From Allobosea sp. BK604 (GTDB taxonomy: Bacteria; Pseudomonadota; Alphaproteobacteria; Rhizobiales; Beijerinckiaceae), in contig NZ_SLZF01000002.1 of NCBI RefSeq assembly GCF_004341515.1, positions 744,001 through 808,000 on the forward strand: a stretch of 64,000 bases of DNA, given 5' to 3'. Below the pieces are notes generated by a model, which had not been told where the DNA came from, ran no database searches, and worked only from the letters and a program-made list of their open reading frames with translations. A program made the position numbers and the translations under genes. Position 1 is the stretch's first letter, and each line of letters begins with the position of its first letter. Shown piece by piece: positions 42,705-50,779 of this stretch.

Positions 42705-42776
42705 AGTATTTCCGCGCTTCTTGTTTCGACGCATTTTCTTCACGCGAACCGCTATCCACTTCGCTCGAAAATGCTC
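42701..42776. repeat. Repeat R1, internally deleted copy
   Basis: A 76-bp copy retaining the left end CTAGAGTATTTCCG and the right hairpin (ACGCATTTTCTTCACGCGAACC and CACTTCGCTCGAAAATGCTC are the matching segments, separately) but lacking about 28 internal bases and the final TAG. The PBP stop codon (42702-42704) is inside the left CTAG. Confidence 0.8.
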
Positions 42777-42783
42777 GATGCGT

Positions 42784-43182
42784 TCAGCCCCGCTTGCCGG
42801 CCTCGATATTGTTGCCGTCGGGATCGAGCACGAAGGCCGCGTAATAGTTCATCTCGGCAGGGCCGCGCGGCCCGGGCGCGCCATTGTCGCGACCACCGGC
42901 AGCGAGCGCGGCCCGATGGAAGGCATCGACCGCCTGCCGATCCGGCGCCGAGAACGCGACATGGATCGGGCTCGCCGAGACGTAGTGCTGCCCAGAATCC
43001 CAGAAACTCGGTTCGTCCGTGCCGATCCAGACGAAGGGGACGGGCTCCGCGGCGCTGCGGCCGAACACGAACGAGGTCTTGGTATTGTCGGCCGTCTGCA
43101 GCCCGAGCGGAGCGGCGATGGCGTCGTAGAAGCGCCGCGCCGCGGCAAGGTCACGCACGCGAAAGCCGATATGGTCGAACAC
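42784..43182 (-). CDS. VOC/glyoxalase-family protein
   Basis: A 132-residue single-domain VOC (vicinal oxygen chelate) protein: MFDHIGFRVRDLAAARRFYD opens the first beta-alpha-beta-beta-beta half with a metal-ligand His4, HVAFSAPDRQAVDAFHRAAL opens the second with its own His, and AFVLDPDGNNIEAG supplies the usual terminal Glu. Members bind a metal and act as glyoxalases, dioxygenases or resistance proteins; the substrate is not readable here. It lies beyond the R1 repeat, convergent with the PBP gene. Confidence 0.92.
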   Translation of the reverse strand: MFDHIGFRVRDLAAARRFYDAIAAPLGLQTADNTKTSFVFGRSAAEPVPFVWIGTDEPSFWDSGQHYVSASPIHVAFSAPDRQAVDAFHRAALAAGGRDNGAPGPRGPAEMNYYAAFVLDPDGNNIEAGKRG

Positions 43183-43250
43183 TGCCCGCCTCCCGGATTG
43201 TTACTCTTGGGGACAATCCCGCGACGTCGGGCAGGGTTCCGCAGCGGCGT

Positions 43251-44447
43251 TCAGGCCTTCTTGGCGCGGATCCGGCGCGAGGCATGGAACAGCACAAGCG
43301 AGGTCACGCCGAGCGTCGCCATCACGGCCGGCAGCGGCACGGCCGAATCATGCAGCAGCTTGCCGACGAGCAGGCCGACGCAGGCCGAGAACAGCATCTG
43401 GCACAGGCCGGAGAAGGATGAGGCCGCTCCCGCACGTTCGGGGAAGGGCATCATCGCCGAGGCCTGGGCCTGCGGCATGGTGAGACCGACGCCCATCGCA
43501 TAAACAGCCCAGGGGATGACCACGCCAAGCGCGCCGCCGAGCCCGCTCGCGAGCGCGACCAGCATGAGCAGTCCGCCGCCCGCGAGGCAGCCGACGCCGA
43601 GCGCGATGACGCCATCCATGCCGCGCTTGCCGACAAGGCGCTGGGCGATGATCGTGCCGAGGATATAGCCAAGCACGCCGATGCCGAAGGAGAGGCCGTA
43701 ATCGCGCGGCGACAGGCCGTAGATGCTGATCAGCACGAAGGACGAGCCGGATATAAAGGCGAAGAGCCCGCCATAGGCCAGCGCGGTCAGGGCGACATAG
43801 ACGCGATAGGTCCGGTTCTGCAGCAGCACGCCGAAGCCGCGGAAGATCGCGACGAGCGAAAGCCGCTCGGGCGAACGGGCACGAATCGTCTCGGGCAAGA
43901 CGAGGACGATCACGACCGCCAGACCGAGCGCGAAGACGAGCGAGGCGATGAAGGTCGAGCGCCAGCCATACAGGCCCTGCAAGACACCGCCGATCGCCGG
44001 CGCGACGGCCGGAACCAGCCCCATGATCATGCCCATGCGCGCCAGCTCGCGGCCGGCGCGCGGCCCGTCGTAGAGGTCGCGCACCATGGCGCGGCCGAGC
44101 ACGATCGGCCCGGAGGCGCCGAGCGCTTGCGCGGCGCGGGCAGCGGTGAGCGCCTCGATCGAGGGCGAGAAGGCGCAGGCCAGCGTCGCCAGCAGGAAGA
44201 GCCCGAGGCCGGTCAGCAGCACGGGTTTGCGCCCGAGCCGGTCGGAGAGCGGGCCCCAGATGATCTGGCCGCCGGCAAAGCCGAACAGGAAGGAGGAGAG
44301 CGTCGCCTGCGCGCCGGAGACCGTCGTTCCCATCACCCGGACGATCTCGGGCAACGAGGGCAGGTAGAAATCGGTCGAGAGCGGCCCGAGCGCCGTCAGC
44401 ATGGCGAGGATGGCGGTCATCGCCAGCGTGTCGGGGCGCAGTTTCAT
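43251..44447 (-). CDS. MFS drug efflux transporter, Bcr/CflA family
   Basis: A 398-residue major facilitator with 12 predicted membrane segments. The opening MTAILAMLTALGPLSTDFYLPSLPEI with TD and the loop 2-3 motif GPLSDRLGRKPVLLTGL are typical of the Bcr/CflA drug:proton antiporter group. LGASGPIVLGRAMVRDLYDG follows in helix 4-5. The substrate is unknown. It is 68 bases upstream of the VOC gene on the same strand, so they may be co-transcribed. Confidence 0.93.
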   Translation of the reverse strand: MKLRPDTLAMTAILAMLTALGPLSTDFYLPSLPEIVRVMGTTVSGAQATLSSFLFGFAGGQIIWGPLSDRLGRKPVLLTGLGLFLLATLACAFSPSIEALTAARAAQALGASGPIVLGRAMVRDLYDGPRAGRELARMGMIMGLVPAVAPAIGGVLQGLYGWRSTFIASLVFALGLAVVIVLVLPETIRARSPERLSLVAIFRGFGVLLQNRTYRVYVALTALAYGGLFAFISGSSFVLISIYGLSPRDYGLSFGIGVLGYILGTIIAQRLVGKRGMDGVIALGVGCLAGGGLLMLVALASGLGGALGVVIPWAVYAMGVGLTMPQAQASAMMPFPERAGAASSFSGLCQMLFSACVGLLVGKLLHDSAVPLPAVMATLGVTSLVLFHASRRIRAKKA

Positions 44448-44512
44448 GGCGATCGATTTCGGCTGAGATGGTCCGCAGCGCTCTTAGGCGCGCGCAACGA
44501 GCCTGTCGAGGC

Positions 44513-45253
44513 TCAGCCGTAGCCGTGCAGCGCAGCGCCGTGCCGCTTTAGCCAGGCCTCCGCTTCTTCCGTGCGCGGGCAGAGCTTGTGGGTGAGCGCC
44601 CAGAAGCGGTGGGAATGGTTCATCTCCTTGAGATGGGCCACTTCATGCGCCGCGAGATAATCCAGCACCAGGGGCGGCGCCAGGATCAGCCGCCAGGAGA
44701 AGTTGAGATGGCCCTTGGAGGAGCAGGAGCCCCAGCGACTGGTCGTGTCGCGAATGGTGATCTTGCGGGCGGGGATGCCGAGCGTCGCCGTATGGTGCCT
44801 GACGGAGCGCTCCAGGTCGTCGAGTGCCGCCTTGCGCAGGAAATCCTTGACCCGGCGCGCGACATGGGCCGCCTCACCGGCAACCGCGATGATGGCCGTG
44901 CCGTCCTTGTCGGTCGTCGCCTGGGTCAGGCCGCGCACCTTGGACCAGTGCACGATCCGGTGCGGCACGCCGCGAAAGGGGATGACCTGGCCCGGCTCGA
45001 AGGGAACGGAGGCCGGGCGCTTGGCGATGCGCGCCGCGATCCAGCCGCCATGCTTCTCGGCAAAGAGCTTGCCGGTGAGAAAATCGGCCCGCTCGGGCAA
45101 GGTCAGCGTGATCTCGCCGGTGGCCTGCGAGACGCGCAAGGTCATCCGGCGCGCCGCGGCGCGCCGCTTCACCGCGACGGAATAGAGCGTGCCGGCATGC
45201 GCGACCTCGATCGCGTCCGGATCAGGCTGGCGCTTGAACAGGGAGAGCCGCAT
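44513..45253 (-). CDS. YgjP-like metallohydrolase (SprT/DUF45 family)
   Basis: A 246-residue protein of the YgjP/DUF45 group of presumed zinc metallopeptidases. The core shows RDTTSRWGSCSSKGHLNFSWRLILAP, then the zinc site HEVAHLKEMNHSHRFW, with HExxH plus a third His. The start is ATG 45253; an in-frame ATG at 45325 adds a low-complexity segment. The family's substrate is unknown. It lies between an MFS gene and an intergenic repeat. Confidence 0.92.
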   Translation of the reverse strand: MRLSLFKRQPDPDAIEVAHAGTLYSVAVKRRAAARRMTLRVSQATGEITLTLPERADFLTGKLFAEKHGGWIAARIAKRPASVPFEPGQVIPFRGVPHRIVHWSKVRGLTQATTDKDGTAIIAVAGEAAHVARRVKDFLRKAALDDLERSVRHHTATLGIPARKITIRDTTSRWGSCSSKGHLNFSWRLILAPPLVLDYLAAHEVAHLKEMNHSHRFWALTHKLCPRTEEAEAWLKRHGAALHGYG

Positions 45254-45319
45254 CGCCGGCAATTGTGCTGGATTCGCGGGCGATGCGGAAGAGGGTTTGC
45301 ACTCTGGCGAACCTTCAGA

Positions 45320-45364
45320 CCTCATCCTGAGGAGCGGGTGTAGCCCGCGTATCGAAGGATGAGG
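45320..45364. repeat. Palindromic intergenic repeat, family R3
   Basis: A 45-bp palindrome with outer arms CCTCATCC/GGATGAGG and an inner stem GCGGG/CCCGC. The sequence type (beginning CCTCATCCTGAGGAGC) is common between genes in Bradyrhizobium-Bosea relatives. It lies between phaZ (stop 45389) and the ygjP-like start, and may act as a terminator. Confidence 0.75.
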
Positions 45365-45388
45365 CCGAGGGAATGAAGGCCAGGATTG

Positions 45389-46705
45389 TCAGCCCGCGAC
45401 CTTCAGTGCCTTGCGGGCCGTCGCTACGCTGTCGTCGCGGCGGCTCTTGGCCGCTTCCATGTCGAGGCTGACCATGAAATCGGAGATGCGCGGGGCGATC
45501 TCGGCGCGAAAGCGCGAGCCGTTGAAGACGCCGTAATGGCCGACGCCCTTCTGCAGGTAATGGACGCGCTTGTCCGAGGGGATGTTGACGCAGAGATCAT
45601 GCGCCGCGTTGGTCTGACCGACGCCGGAAATATCGTCCTTCTCGCCCTCGACGGTCATCAGCGCGACCCGGCGGATCGCCTTGAGGTCGACGGGCTTGTC
45701 GCGGTGCATCATCTCGCCCTTGGGCAAGGCGTGCTTGACGAAGACAGTGTCGACCGTCTGCAGATAGAACTCGGCGGTCAGGTCCATCACCGCCAGATAC
45801 TCGTCGTAGAAGTCGCGGTGCTTCTCGGCGGAATCACCGTCGCCGGCGACGAGATGCTTGAACATCTCGTAATGGGCGCTGATGTGCCGGTCGATATTCA
45901 TCGCCATGAAGCCCGAGAGCTGCATGAAGCCGGGATAGACGTCACGGAACATGCCGAGATGCGGGAAGGGCACCCTGGTGACGCAGTTGCGGCGGAACCA
46001 GTCGATGCCGCGCTCCTGGGCGAGCAGGTTGACCGCGGTCGGCGAGCGGCGGGTATCGATCGGCCCGCCCATCAGGGTCATCGAGCGCGGCGCGCTGGCG
46101 TCGTTCTCCGCCTCCATGCGCGCGACCGCAGCGATGACCGGCACGGCCGGCTGGCAGACGGCCATGACATGGGTGTCCGGTCCGAGCGTGTGGACCATGT
46201 CGATGACGTAGTCGATGTAATCGTCGAGATCGAAAGGCCCGGCCGCGAGCGGCACGGTGCGGGCATCGGTCCAGTCGGTAATGTAGACCTCATGGCCGGG
46301 CAGGAAGGCCTCGACCGTGCCGCGCAGCAGCGTGGCATAGTGGCCCGACATCGGCGCGACCAGGAGGATCTTCGGCTGCGGCTTGCGCCGGCCGGGAATC
46401 TTGCGGTCGAAATAGACCAGCTTGCAGAAGGGCCGTTCCCAGACGACGCGCTCCTCGACCGCGACCTTGACGCCGTTGATCGTGGTCTCGGCGAGGCCGA
46501 AGGCCGGCTTGCCGTAGCGGCGCGTCGAGCGTTCGAACAATTCGCAGGAAGCGGCGATGGTTCGCCCGACCGGCGTGTAGGTCCAGGGATTGGCGGGGTT
46601 CTTGAACGCCAGATGCAGCGCATCGGACATGCCCCTGGCGGGGCTGACCATCATATGAACCGCTTCGTAGGCATGGTAGGCGAACGACATGGCAGCACCA
46701 TACAT
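45389..46705 (-). CDS. phaZ: Intracellular polyhydroxybutyrate depolymerase
   Basis: A 438-residue PhaZ-type depolymerase that mobilises stored polyhydroxybutyrate. It has the alpha/beta-hydrolase fold with the nucleophile Cys184 in MAVCQPAVPV, in the same position as in the Ralstonia PhaZ enzyme, GLY-type ALMTVEGEKDDISG with the acidic residue, and the His in VGHYGVFNGSRF. Segment PWTYTPVGRTIAASCELFER is the family N-terminal signature. The start ATG 46705 gives a normal length; ATG 46738 (11 residues longer) and 46690 are also possible. No PHB synthase or phasin gene is nearby. It is divergent from regB. Confidence 0.94.
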   Translation of the reverse strand: MYGAAMSFAYHAYEAVHMMVSPARGMSDALHLAFKNPANPWTYTPVGRTIAASCELFERSTRRYGKPAFGLAETTINGVKVAVEERVVWERPFCKLVYFDRKIPGRRKPQPKILLVAPMSGHYATLLRGTVEAFLPGHEVYITDWTDARTVPLAAGPFDLDDYIDYVIDMVHTLGPDTHVMAVCQPAVPVIAAVARMEAENDASAPRSMTLMGGPIDTRRSPTAVNLLAQERGIDWFRRNCVTRVPFPHLGMFRDVYPGFMQLSGFMAMNIDRHISAHYEMFKHLVAGDGDSAEKHRDFYDEYLAVMDLTAEFYLQTVDTVFVKHALPKGEMMHRDKPVDLKAIRRVALMTVEGEKDDISGVGQTNAAHDLCVNIPSDKRVHYLQKGVGHYGVFNGSRFRAEIAPRISDFMVSLDMEAAKSRRDDSVATARKALKVAG

Positions 46706-46880
46706 GCGGCGACGATCCTTTTCCGATACCCGATGCATCCGATGATGCGCCGCAACAAACCAATCAAGTTAGGTTGATTTTGTTCTCATTCAATCCGGCT
46801 AAAGGCTAAGAATCTCCTACAATGCCCGAATATGCGAGTTTTGCACTGCCAAATAAGGCTAGGATCGGGAGCGCGGCGGG

Positions 46881-48215
46881 ATGACCGGCTTCTCCGATCT
46901 GGTCGAGCCGGCGCTCGCCCGTTCGGGCCGGCATTTGCGGCTCGATACGCTGGTGCGCCTGCGCTGGCTCGCCATTGCCGGCCAGAGCCTCGCCGTCGCC
47001 GGCGTGCATTTCGGCCTGCGCTTTCCCTTGCCTTTCGGCTGGTGCTTCGCCGTCATCGCGGTCTCCGCCTGGCTCAATATCGCGCTGCGGGTGCGCTTTC
47101 CGTTGAGCCACCGGCTGCGCGAGGACGCGGCGACGGCGCTGCTCGCCTTCGACATCATCCAGCTTGCAGCCCTGCTCTATCTGACCGGCGGGCTGCAGAA
47201 TCCATTCTCGATCCTGTTCCTGGCGCCGGTGATGATCTCCGCCACAGCCCTGCAGCCGCAGCGCACACTGGTGCTCGGCCTGCTGGCGGTGGCTCTGGCG
47301 AGCCTGCTCAGCTTCCAACATTTCCCCTTGCCCTGGTCAGGGCCGGAGCGGCCGGTGCTGCCGCCCTATTACCAGGCAGGTAACTGGATCGCCCTCGTTC
47401 TCGGCCTTGGCTTCACCGGCATCTATGCCTGGCGCGTCGCCAAGGAGGCACGCGACCTGTCGGAGGCGCTGACCGCGACAGAGCTCGTGCTGGCACGAGA
47501 GCAGCATCTCTCGCAGCTCGACGGCCTCGCCGCCGCCGCGGCGCATGAGCTCGGCACGCCGCTCGCCACCATCGCGCTGGTGGCGCGAGAACTGTCCAGG
47601 CTCGCCCCGCCGGATGGCGAGATGGCCGACGACATCACGCTGCTGCGCGAGCAGGTCGAGCGCTGCCGCGGCATCCTGGGCAAGCTGACCTCGCTGCAGG
47701 ACGATGATGCCGGGCCGCTCGACCAGCTTTCCCTGCGCCTGCTGATCGAGGAGGCGGCAGGGCCGCAGCGCCCCTTCGGCGTGCCGTTCCGCATCGACAT
47801 GCTGGGCGAGAAGCCGGAGCCGGTCTGCCGGCGCAATCCCGGCATGATCTACGGGCTCGGCAATATCGTCGACAATGCCGTCGATTTCGCCAAGTCGGAG
47901 GTGACGATCACCGCGCAATGGGGCGAAAGCCATGTCGCTCTGACCATCGCCGATGACGGACCCGGCTTTCCGCCGGATGTGCTGATGCGCGCGGGCGAGC
48001 CCTATCTGTCACGCGAGCGCGGCGAGAGCAGCGCGGGAGGCGGGCTCGGCCTCGGCCTGTTCATCGCGAAGACCCTGCTGGAGCGCGGCGGGGCGACGCT
48101 CGAATTCTCCAATCGGCCGGGGCCTGCCAGTGGCGCCTCTGTGCGGATCGTCTGGCCGCGGGCGGTTTTCGAGGCCGATCTCAGGCCCGCCGGGTCTTCA
48201 AACCTGGAAGCCTAA
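46881..48215 (+). CDS. regB: Redox sensor histidine kinase RegB/ActS/PrrB
   Basis: A 444-residue kinase with six membrane segments (about residues 25-190), including the quinone-binding GGLQNPF motif at 103-109. The phospho-acceptor is His222 in AAAHELGTPLAT. Cys262 in VERCRGILGKL occupies the place of the redox-active cysteine (Cys265) of Rhodobacter RegB. Catalytic domain: NIVDNAVDFA, DDGPGF and GLGLGLFIAK. RegB senses the quinone pool and redox state and phosphorylates RegA to control respiration, and carbon and nitrogen fixation genes. regA follows after 152 bases. Confidence 0.97.
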   Translation: MTGFSDLVEPALARSGRHLRLDTLVRLRWLAIAGQSLAVAGVHFGLRFPLPFGWCFAVIAVSAWLNIALRVRFPLSHRLREDAATALLAFDIIQLAALLYLTGGLQNPFSILFLAPVMISATALQPQRTLVLGLLAVALASLLSFQHFPLPWSGPERPVLPPYYQAGNWIALVLGLGFTGIYAWRVAKEARDLSEALTATELVLAREQHLSQLDGLAAAAAHELGTPLATIALVARELSRLAPPDGEMADDITLLREQVERCRGILGKLTSLQDDDAGPLDQLSLRLLIEEAAGPQRPFGVPFRIDMLGEKPEPVCRRNPGMIYGLGNIVDNAVDFAKSEVTITAQWGESHVALTIADDGPGFPPDVLMRAGEPYLSRERGESSAGGGLGLGLFIAKTLLERGGATLEFSNRPGPASGASVRIVWPRAVFEADLRPAGSSNLEA

Positions 48216-48367
48216 TCACTACTTGGGGTTAGAGCATGTTCGGCAAAAGGGATTTGGTCCTGTCGCCAGGGCATGGTCGAGGAATTGATCCGGAACGCAG
48301 TCAGATGCATGGATTCGATAGTCGCGTTACAATTCCGTCACGACCGCAGGGCGGAAGGAGAGTTTCA

Positions 48368-48922
48368 ATGGAACAGGCGCTGAGCGAAGCGACCCAGGCC
48401 GACATGTCCCTCCTGCTCGTCGATGACGACAAGCCGTTCCTCAACCGGCTGGCACGGGCGATGGAGGGTCGCGGCTACTCGGTCCGCACCGCCGAGAGCG
48501 TGTCCGAGGGGCTCGCGGCCGTGGAAGAGGCTGCGCCCGCCTTCGCCGTGATCGACCTGCGCCTCGCCGACGGCAACGGGCTCGATGTCATCGCCCGACT
48601 GAAGGAGCGCCGCCCGGATGCGCGCGGCATCGTGCTGACAGGCTACGGCAATATCGCAACCGCGGTCAGCGCGGTGAAGCTCGGCGCCTTCGACTTCCTG
48701 GCCAAGCCCGCCGACGCCGACGAGATCCATTCGGCGCTCGCCGCGGCGCGTGATTCGCGCCCGACGCCACCGGAAAACCCGATGTCGGCCGACCGGGTCC
48801 GCTGGGAGCATATCCAGCGCGTCTACGAGCTGTGCAGCCGCAACGTCTCCGAGACCGCGCGCCGGCTCGGCATGCACCGCCGCACATTGCAGCGTATCCT
48901 GGCCAAGCGCGCGCCGCGCTGA
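48368..48922 (+). CDS. regA: Response regulator RegA/ActR/PrrA
   Basis: A 184-residue regulator: receiver (about 14-128) with DDD acidic pocket, phospho-acceptor Asp63 in VIDLRLADGNG, and Lys in LAKPAD; a proline-containing linker; and the Fis-type helix-turn-helix NVSETARRLGMHRRTLQRIL at the end. The start is ATG 48368, with AAGGAG eight bases upstream. It is separated from regB by 152 bases holding a degraded R2-like repeat; the senC gene found there in Rhodobacter is absent. Confidence 0.97.
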   Translation: MEQALSEATQADMSLLLVDDDKPFLNRLARAMEGRGYSVRTAESVSEGLAAVEEAAPAFAVIDLRLADGNGLDVIARLKERRPDARGIVLTGYGNIATAVSAVKLGAFDFLAKPADADEIHSALAAARDSRPTPPENPMSADRVRWEHIQRVYELCSRNVSETARRLGMHRRTLQRILAKRAPR

Positions 48923-48931
48923 GGCAGCCTC

Positions 48932-48963
48932 GCTAGACCGTCGGACCGGTCCGATGGTCTAGC
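48932..48963. repeat. 32-bp near-perfect palindrome
   Basis: GCTAGACCGTCGGACC and GGTCCGATGGTCTAGC pair with a single mismatch, nine bases after the regA stop. The following stretch (48964-49023) contains a second hairpin with GCATCGGC and GCCAATGC arms. It could terminate regA and belongs to another CTAG-ended repeat family. Confidence 0.7.
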
Positions 48964-49023
48964 TTCTTGTTTTCGCATCGGCTTTTTCTGAAAACCGCAA
49001 GCCACTCTTCGGGCCAATGCGCT

Positions 49024-49127
49024 AGAGTATTTCCGCGTTTCTCCGAATCGCGAAAATTCTCTATCTATTTGTTTTGACGCATTTTCTTCACGCGAACCGG
49101 TGTCCACTTCGCTCGAAAATGCTCTAG
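49024..49127. repeat. Repeat R1, full-length copy
   Basis: A 104-bp copy nearly identical to 3199-3304, with CTAGAGTATTTCCG and AAAATGCTCTAG ends. The mmcB stop codon (minus, 49124-49126) is inside the right CTAG. Confidence 0.85.
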
Positions 49128-49585
49128 AGCGCAGGGTCCTCGATCGCAGCCAGGCGCCCTGCTGCGAGCTTGGCGAAGGCAATGGTCAGCATCTTGCGCC
49201 TCGCCGGTGCGAGCGGATGGCGCGGGGCATCGCGCAGCAATTCTCCGCCATAGGCATCGGCGACGATCAGTCCGACATCCTCAGGCAAGATCTCGCGCGG
49301 GAATTCCGGCGCGACGGCGAAGAGGAAACCGTCGCAATATTCGCGATAATCCGGCCATTTGCCGTCGACGCGATAATCCTCAATGCCGGACTTGACCTCG
49401 ACCACCAGCAATTCGCCGGATGGCGAGAGGGCGACGATGTCGCCGCGGCGGCCATTGGCGAAGGTCATCTCCTTGACGATGGCATAGCCGCGCTCGCGCA
49501 AATGGCGGCCGGCGCCGCGGCAGACGGCGCGGGTGATGTCAGGCCGCGCGGGCGGCGGGTTCAGGACGGGATCGGCGACGGGCAT
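49124..49585 (-). CDS. mmcB: MmcB family DNA repair protein
   Basis: A 153-residue protein with a restriction-endonuclease-like core: FANGRRGDIVALSPSGELLVVEVKSGIEDY contains the D-x(n)-ExK catalytic pattern (DIVAL followed by EVKSG), then KWPDYREYCDGFLFAV. It matches MmcB (DUF3 / PF06319), linked to mitomycin C resistance and damage-induced in Caulobacter. The start ATG 49585 is standard. It is isolated; the stop codon lies in repeat R1. Confidence 0.92.
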   Translation of the reverse strand: MPVADPVLNPPPARPDITRAVCRGAGRHLRERGYAIVKEMTFANGRRGDIVALSPSGELLVVEVKSGIEDYRVDGKWPDYREYCDGFLFAVAPEFPREILPEDVGLIVADAYGGELLRDAPRHPLAPARRKMLTIAFAKLAAGRLAAIEDPAL

Positions 49586-49753
49586 AGGCTACGTTCACCA
49601 TTTGTGCCGGGATTTGCAAGTCTTGCCGAACGCGAACCTCTTCCTGCGGCGGACCGGCCGCCCCACTCCGACGGATAATGGCCAAAGTTTCCGGGGCTTG
49701 CGACGACGATCGGCACTAGGCATTTCGCTCCGCTCGACTATGGTGCCGCCGCC

Positions 49754-50779
49754 TTGGAACCTTATGCCGCCACCTTGCTGATCGCGATTGCCGCCGCTGC
49801 CGCCGCAGGCCGGCTATGCGTGCTGCTGCGCCCGCTGCTGGTGCGCTACGCGCTGGCCCGGCCCAATGCGCGCTCGAGCCATCGCGTCCCGACACCGCAG
49901 GGCGGCGGCATCGCGGTCCTGGCTGGCGCCTTCCTGGCGCTCGGGGCAGCTCTGCTGTTCCTGCCGATGCCGGTTGCCGCGCGCGATGCGCTGCTGCTGG
50001 TGATGGCCGCCTCCATCCTGCTCGCGATCGTCGGCGCCTGGGACGATATCAGGCCACTGCCGGCCTCGATCAGGCTGGTCCTGCAGGCACTTTGTGTCGG
50101 GCTGGTGCTGCTCTATGCCGCGCCGGAGATCAGGCTGTTCCCGGCCCTGCCTTTGCCGCTGGAACGGGCACTCGCACTCATCGCCGGGGTCTGGTTCGTC
50201 AATCTCACCAATTTCATGGACGGAATCGACTGGATCACCGTCATGGGCATCGTGCCGCTCGCCGGCGCGCTGGCCCTGGCGGGCATTGCCGGGCCGCTCG
50301 ATCCGGCCAGCGGACTGCTGGCAGCGGCGCTGTTCGGCGGGCTCCTCGGCTTCGCGCCGTTCAACAAGCCGTCGGCGCGGCTCTTCCTCGGCGATGTCGG
50401 CTCGCTGCCGATTGGCCTCTTGACCGCCTATCTGCTCTATCGCCTCGCCGGCACCGGTGCCTTCACCGCCGCGCTGATCCTGCCGCTCTACCATGTGCTG
50501 GATGCGACGATCACGCTCATGCGACGGCTCGCGCGCGGCGAGAAAGTCTGGGAGGCGCATCGCTCGCATTTCTACCAGCAGGCGACGAGCAACGGCTATG
50601 GAGTCAGCGAGATCGTGGCGCAGGTGGCGCTGCTCAATCTCGGACTGGTCGCCCTGGCGGCGATGACCATCGCCTTCCCGAATGTCTGGGTGCAGTTCGC
50701 CGGATTGTTCGCGGCCTTGTTGCTGACCGGGATACTGCTGCGCCGCTTCTCGCGAAAGCGCTTCAGCCTTGCCGGCTGA
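49754..50779 (+). CDS. Undecaprenyl-phosphate sugar-1-P transferase (WecA/WbpL/WreU-like)
   Basis: A 341-residue polytopic membrane protein of the MraY/WecA family with about ten hydrophobic segments. Seen: RSSHRVPTPQGGGIAVL (substrate loop), WDDIRPLPASIR, the catalytic NLTNFMDGIDWI and RLFLGDVGSLPIG, and a C-terminal HRSHFYQQ loop. It starts lipid-linked O-antigen or polysaccharide synthesis by transferring a sugar phosphate to undecaprenyl phosphate. The start is taken as TTG 49754; no ATG fits the frame. The stop overlaps the SDR gene by 11 bases. The pair matches the wbpL-wbpV arrangement. Confidence 0.9.
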   Translation: MEPYAATLLIAIAAAAAAGRLCVLLRPLLVRYALARPNARSSHRVPTPQGGGIAVLAGAFLALGAALLFLPMPVAARDALLLVMAASILLAIVGAWDDIRPLPASIRLVLQALCVGLVLLYAAPEIRLFPALPLPLERALALIAGVWFVNLTNFMDGIDWITVMGIVPLAGALALAGIAGPLDPASGLLAAALFGGLLGFAPFNKPSARLFLGDVGSLPIGLLTAYLLYRLAGTGAFTAALILPLYHVLDATITLMRRLARGEKVWEAHRSHFYQQATSNGYGVSEIVAQVALLNLGLVALAAMTIAFPNVWVQFAGLFAALLLTGILLRRFSRKRFSLAG

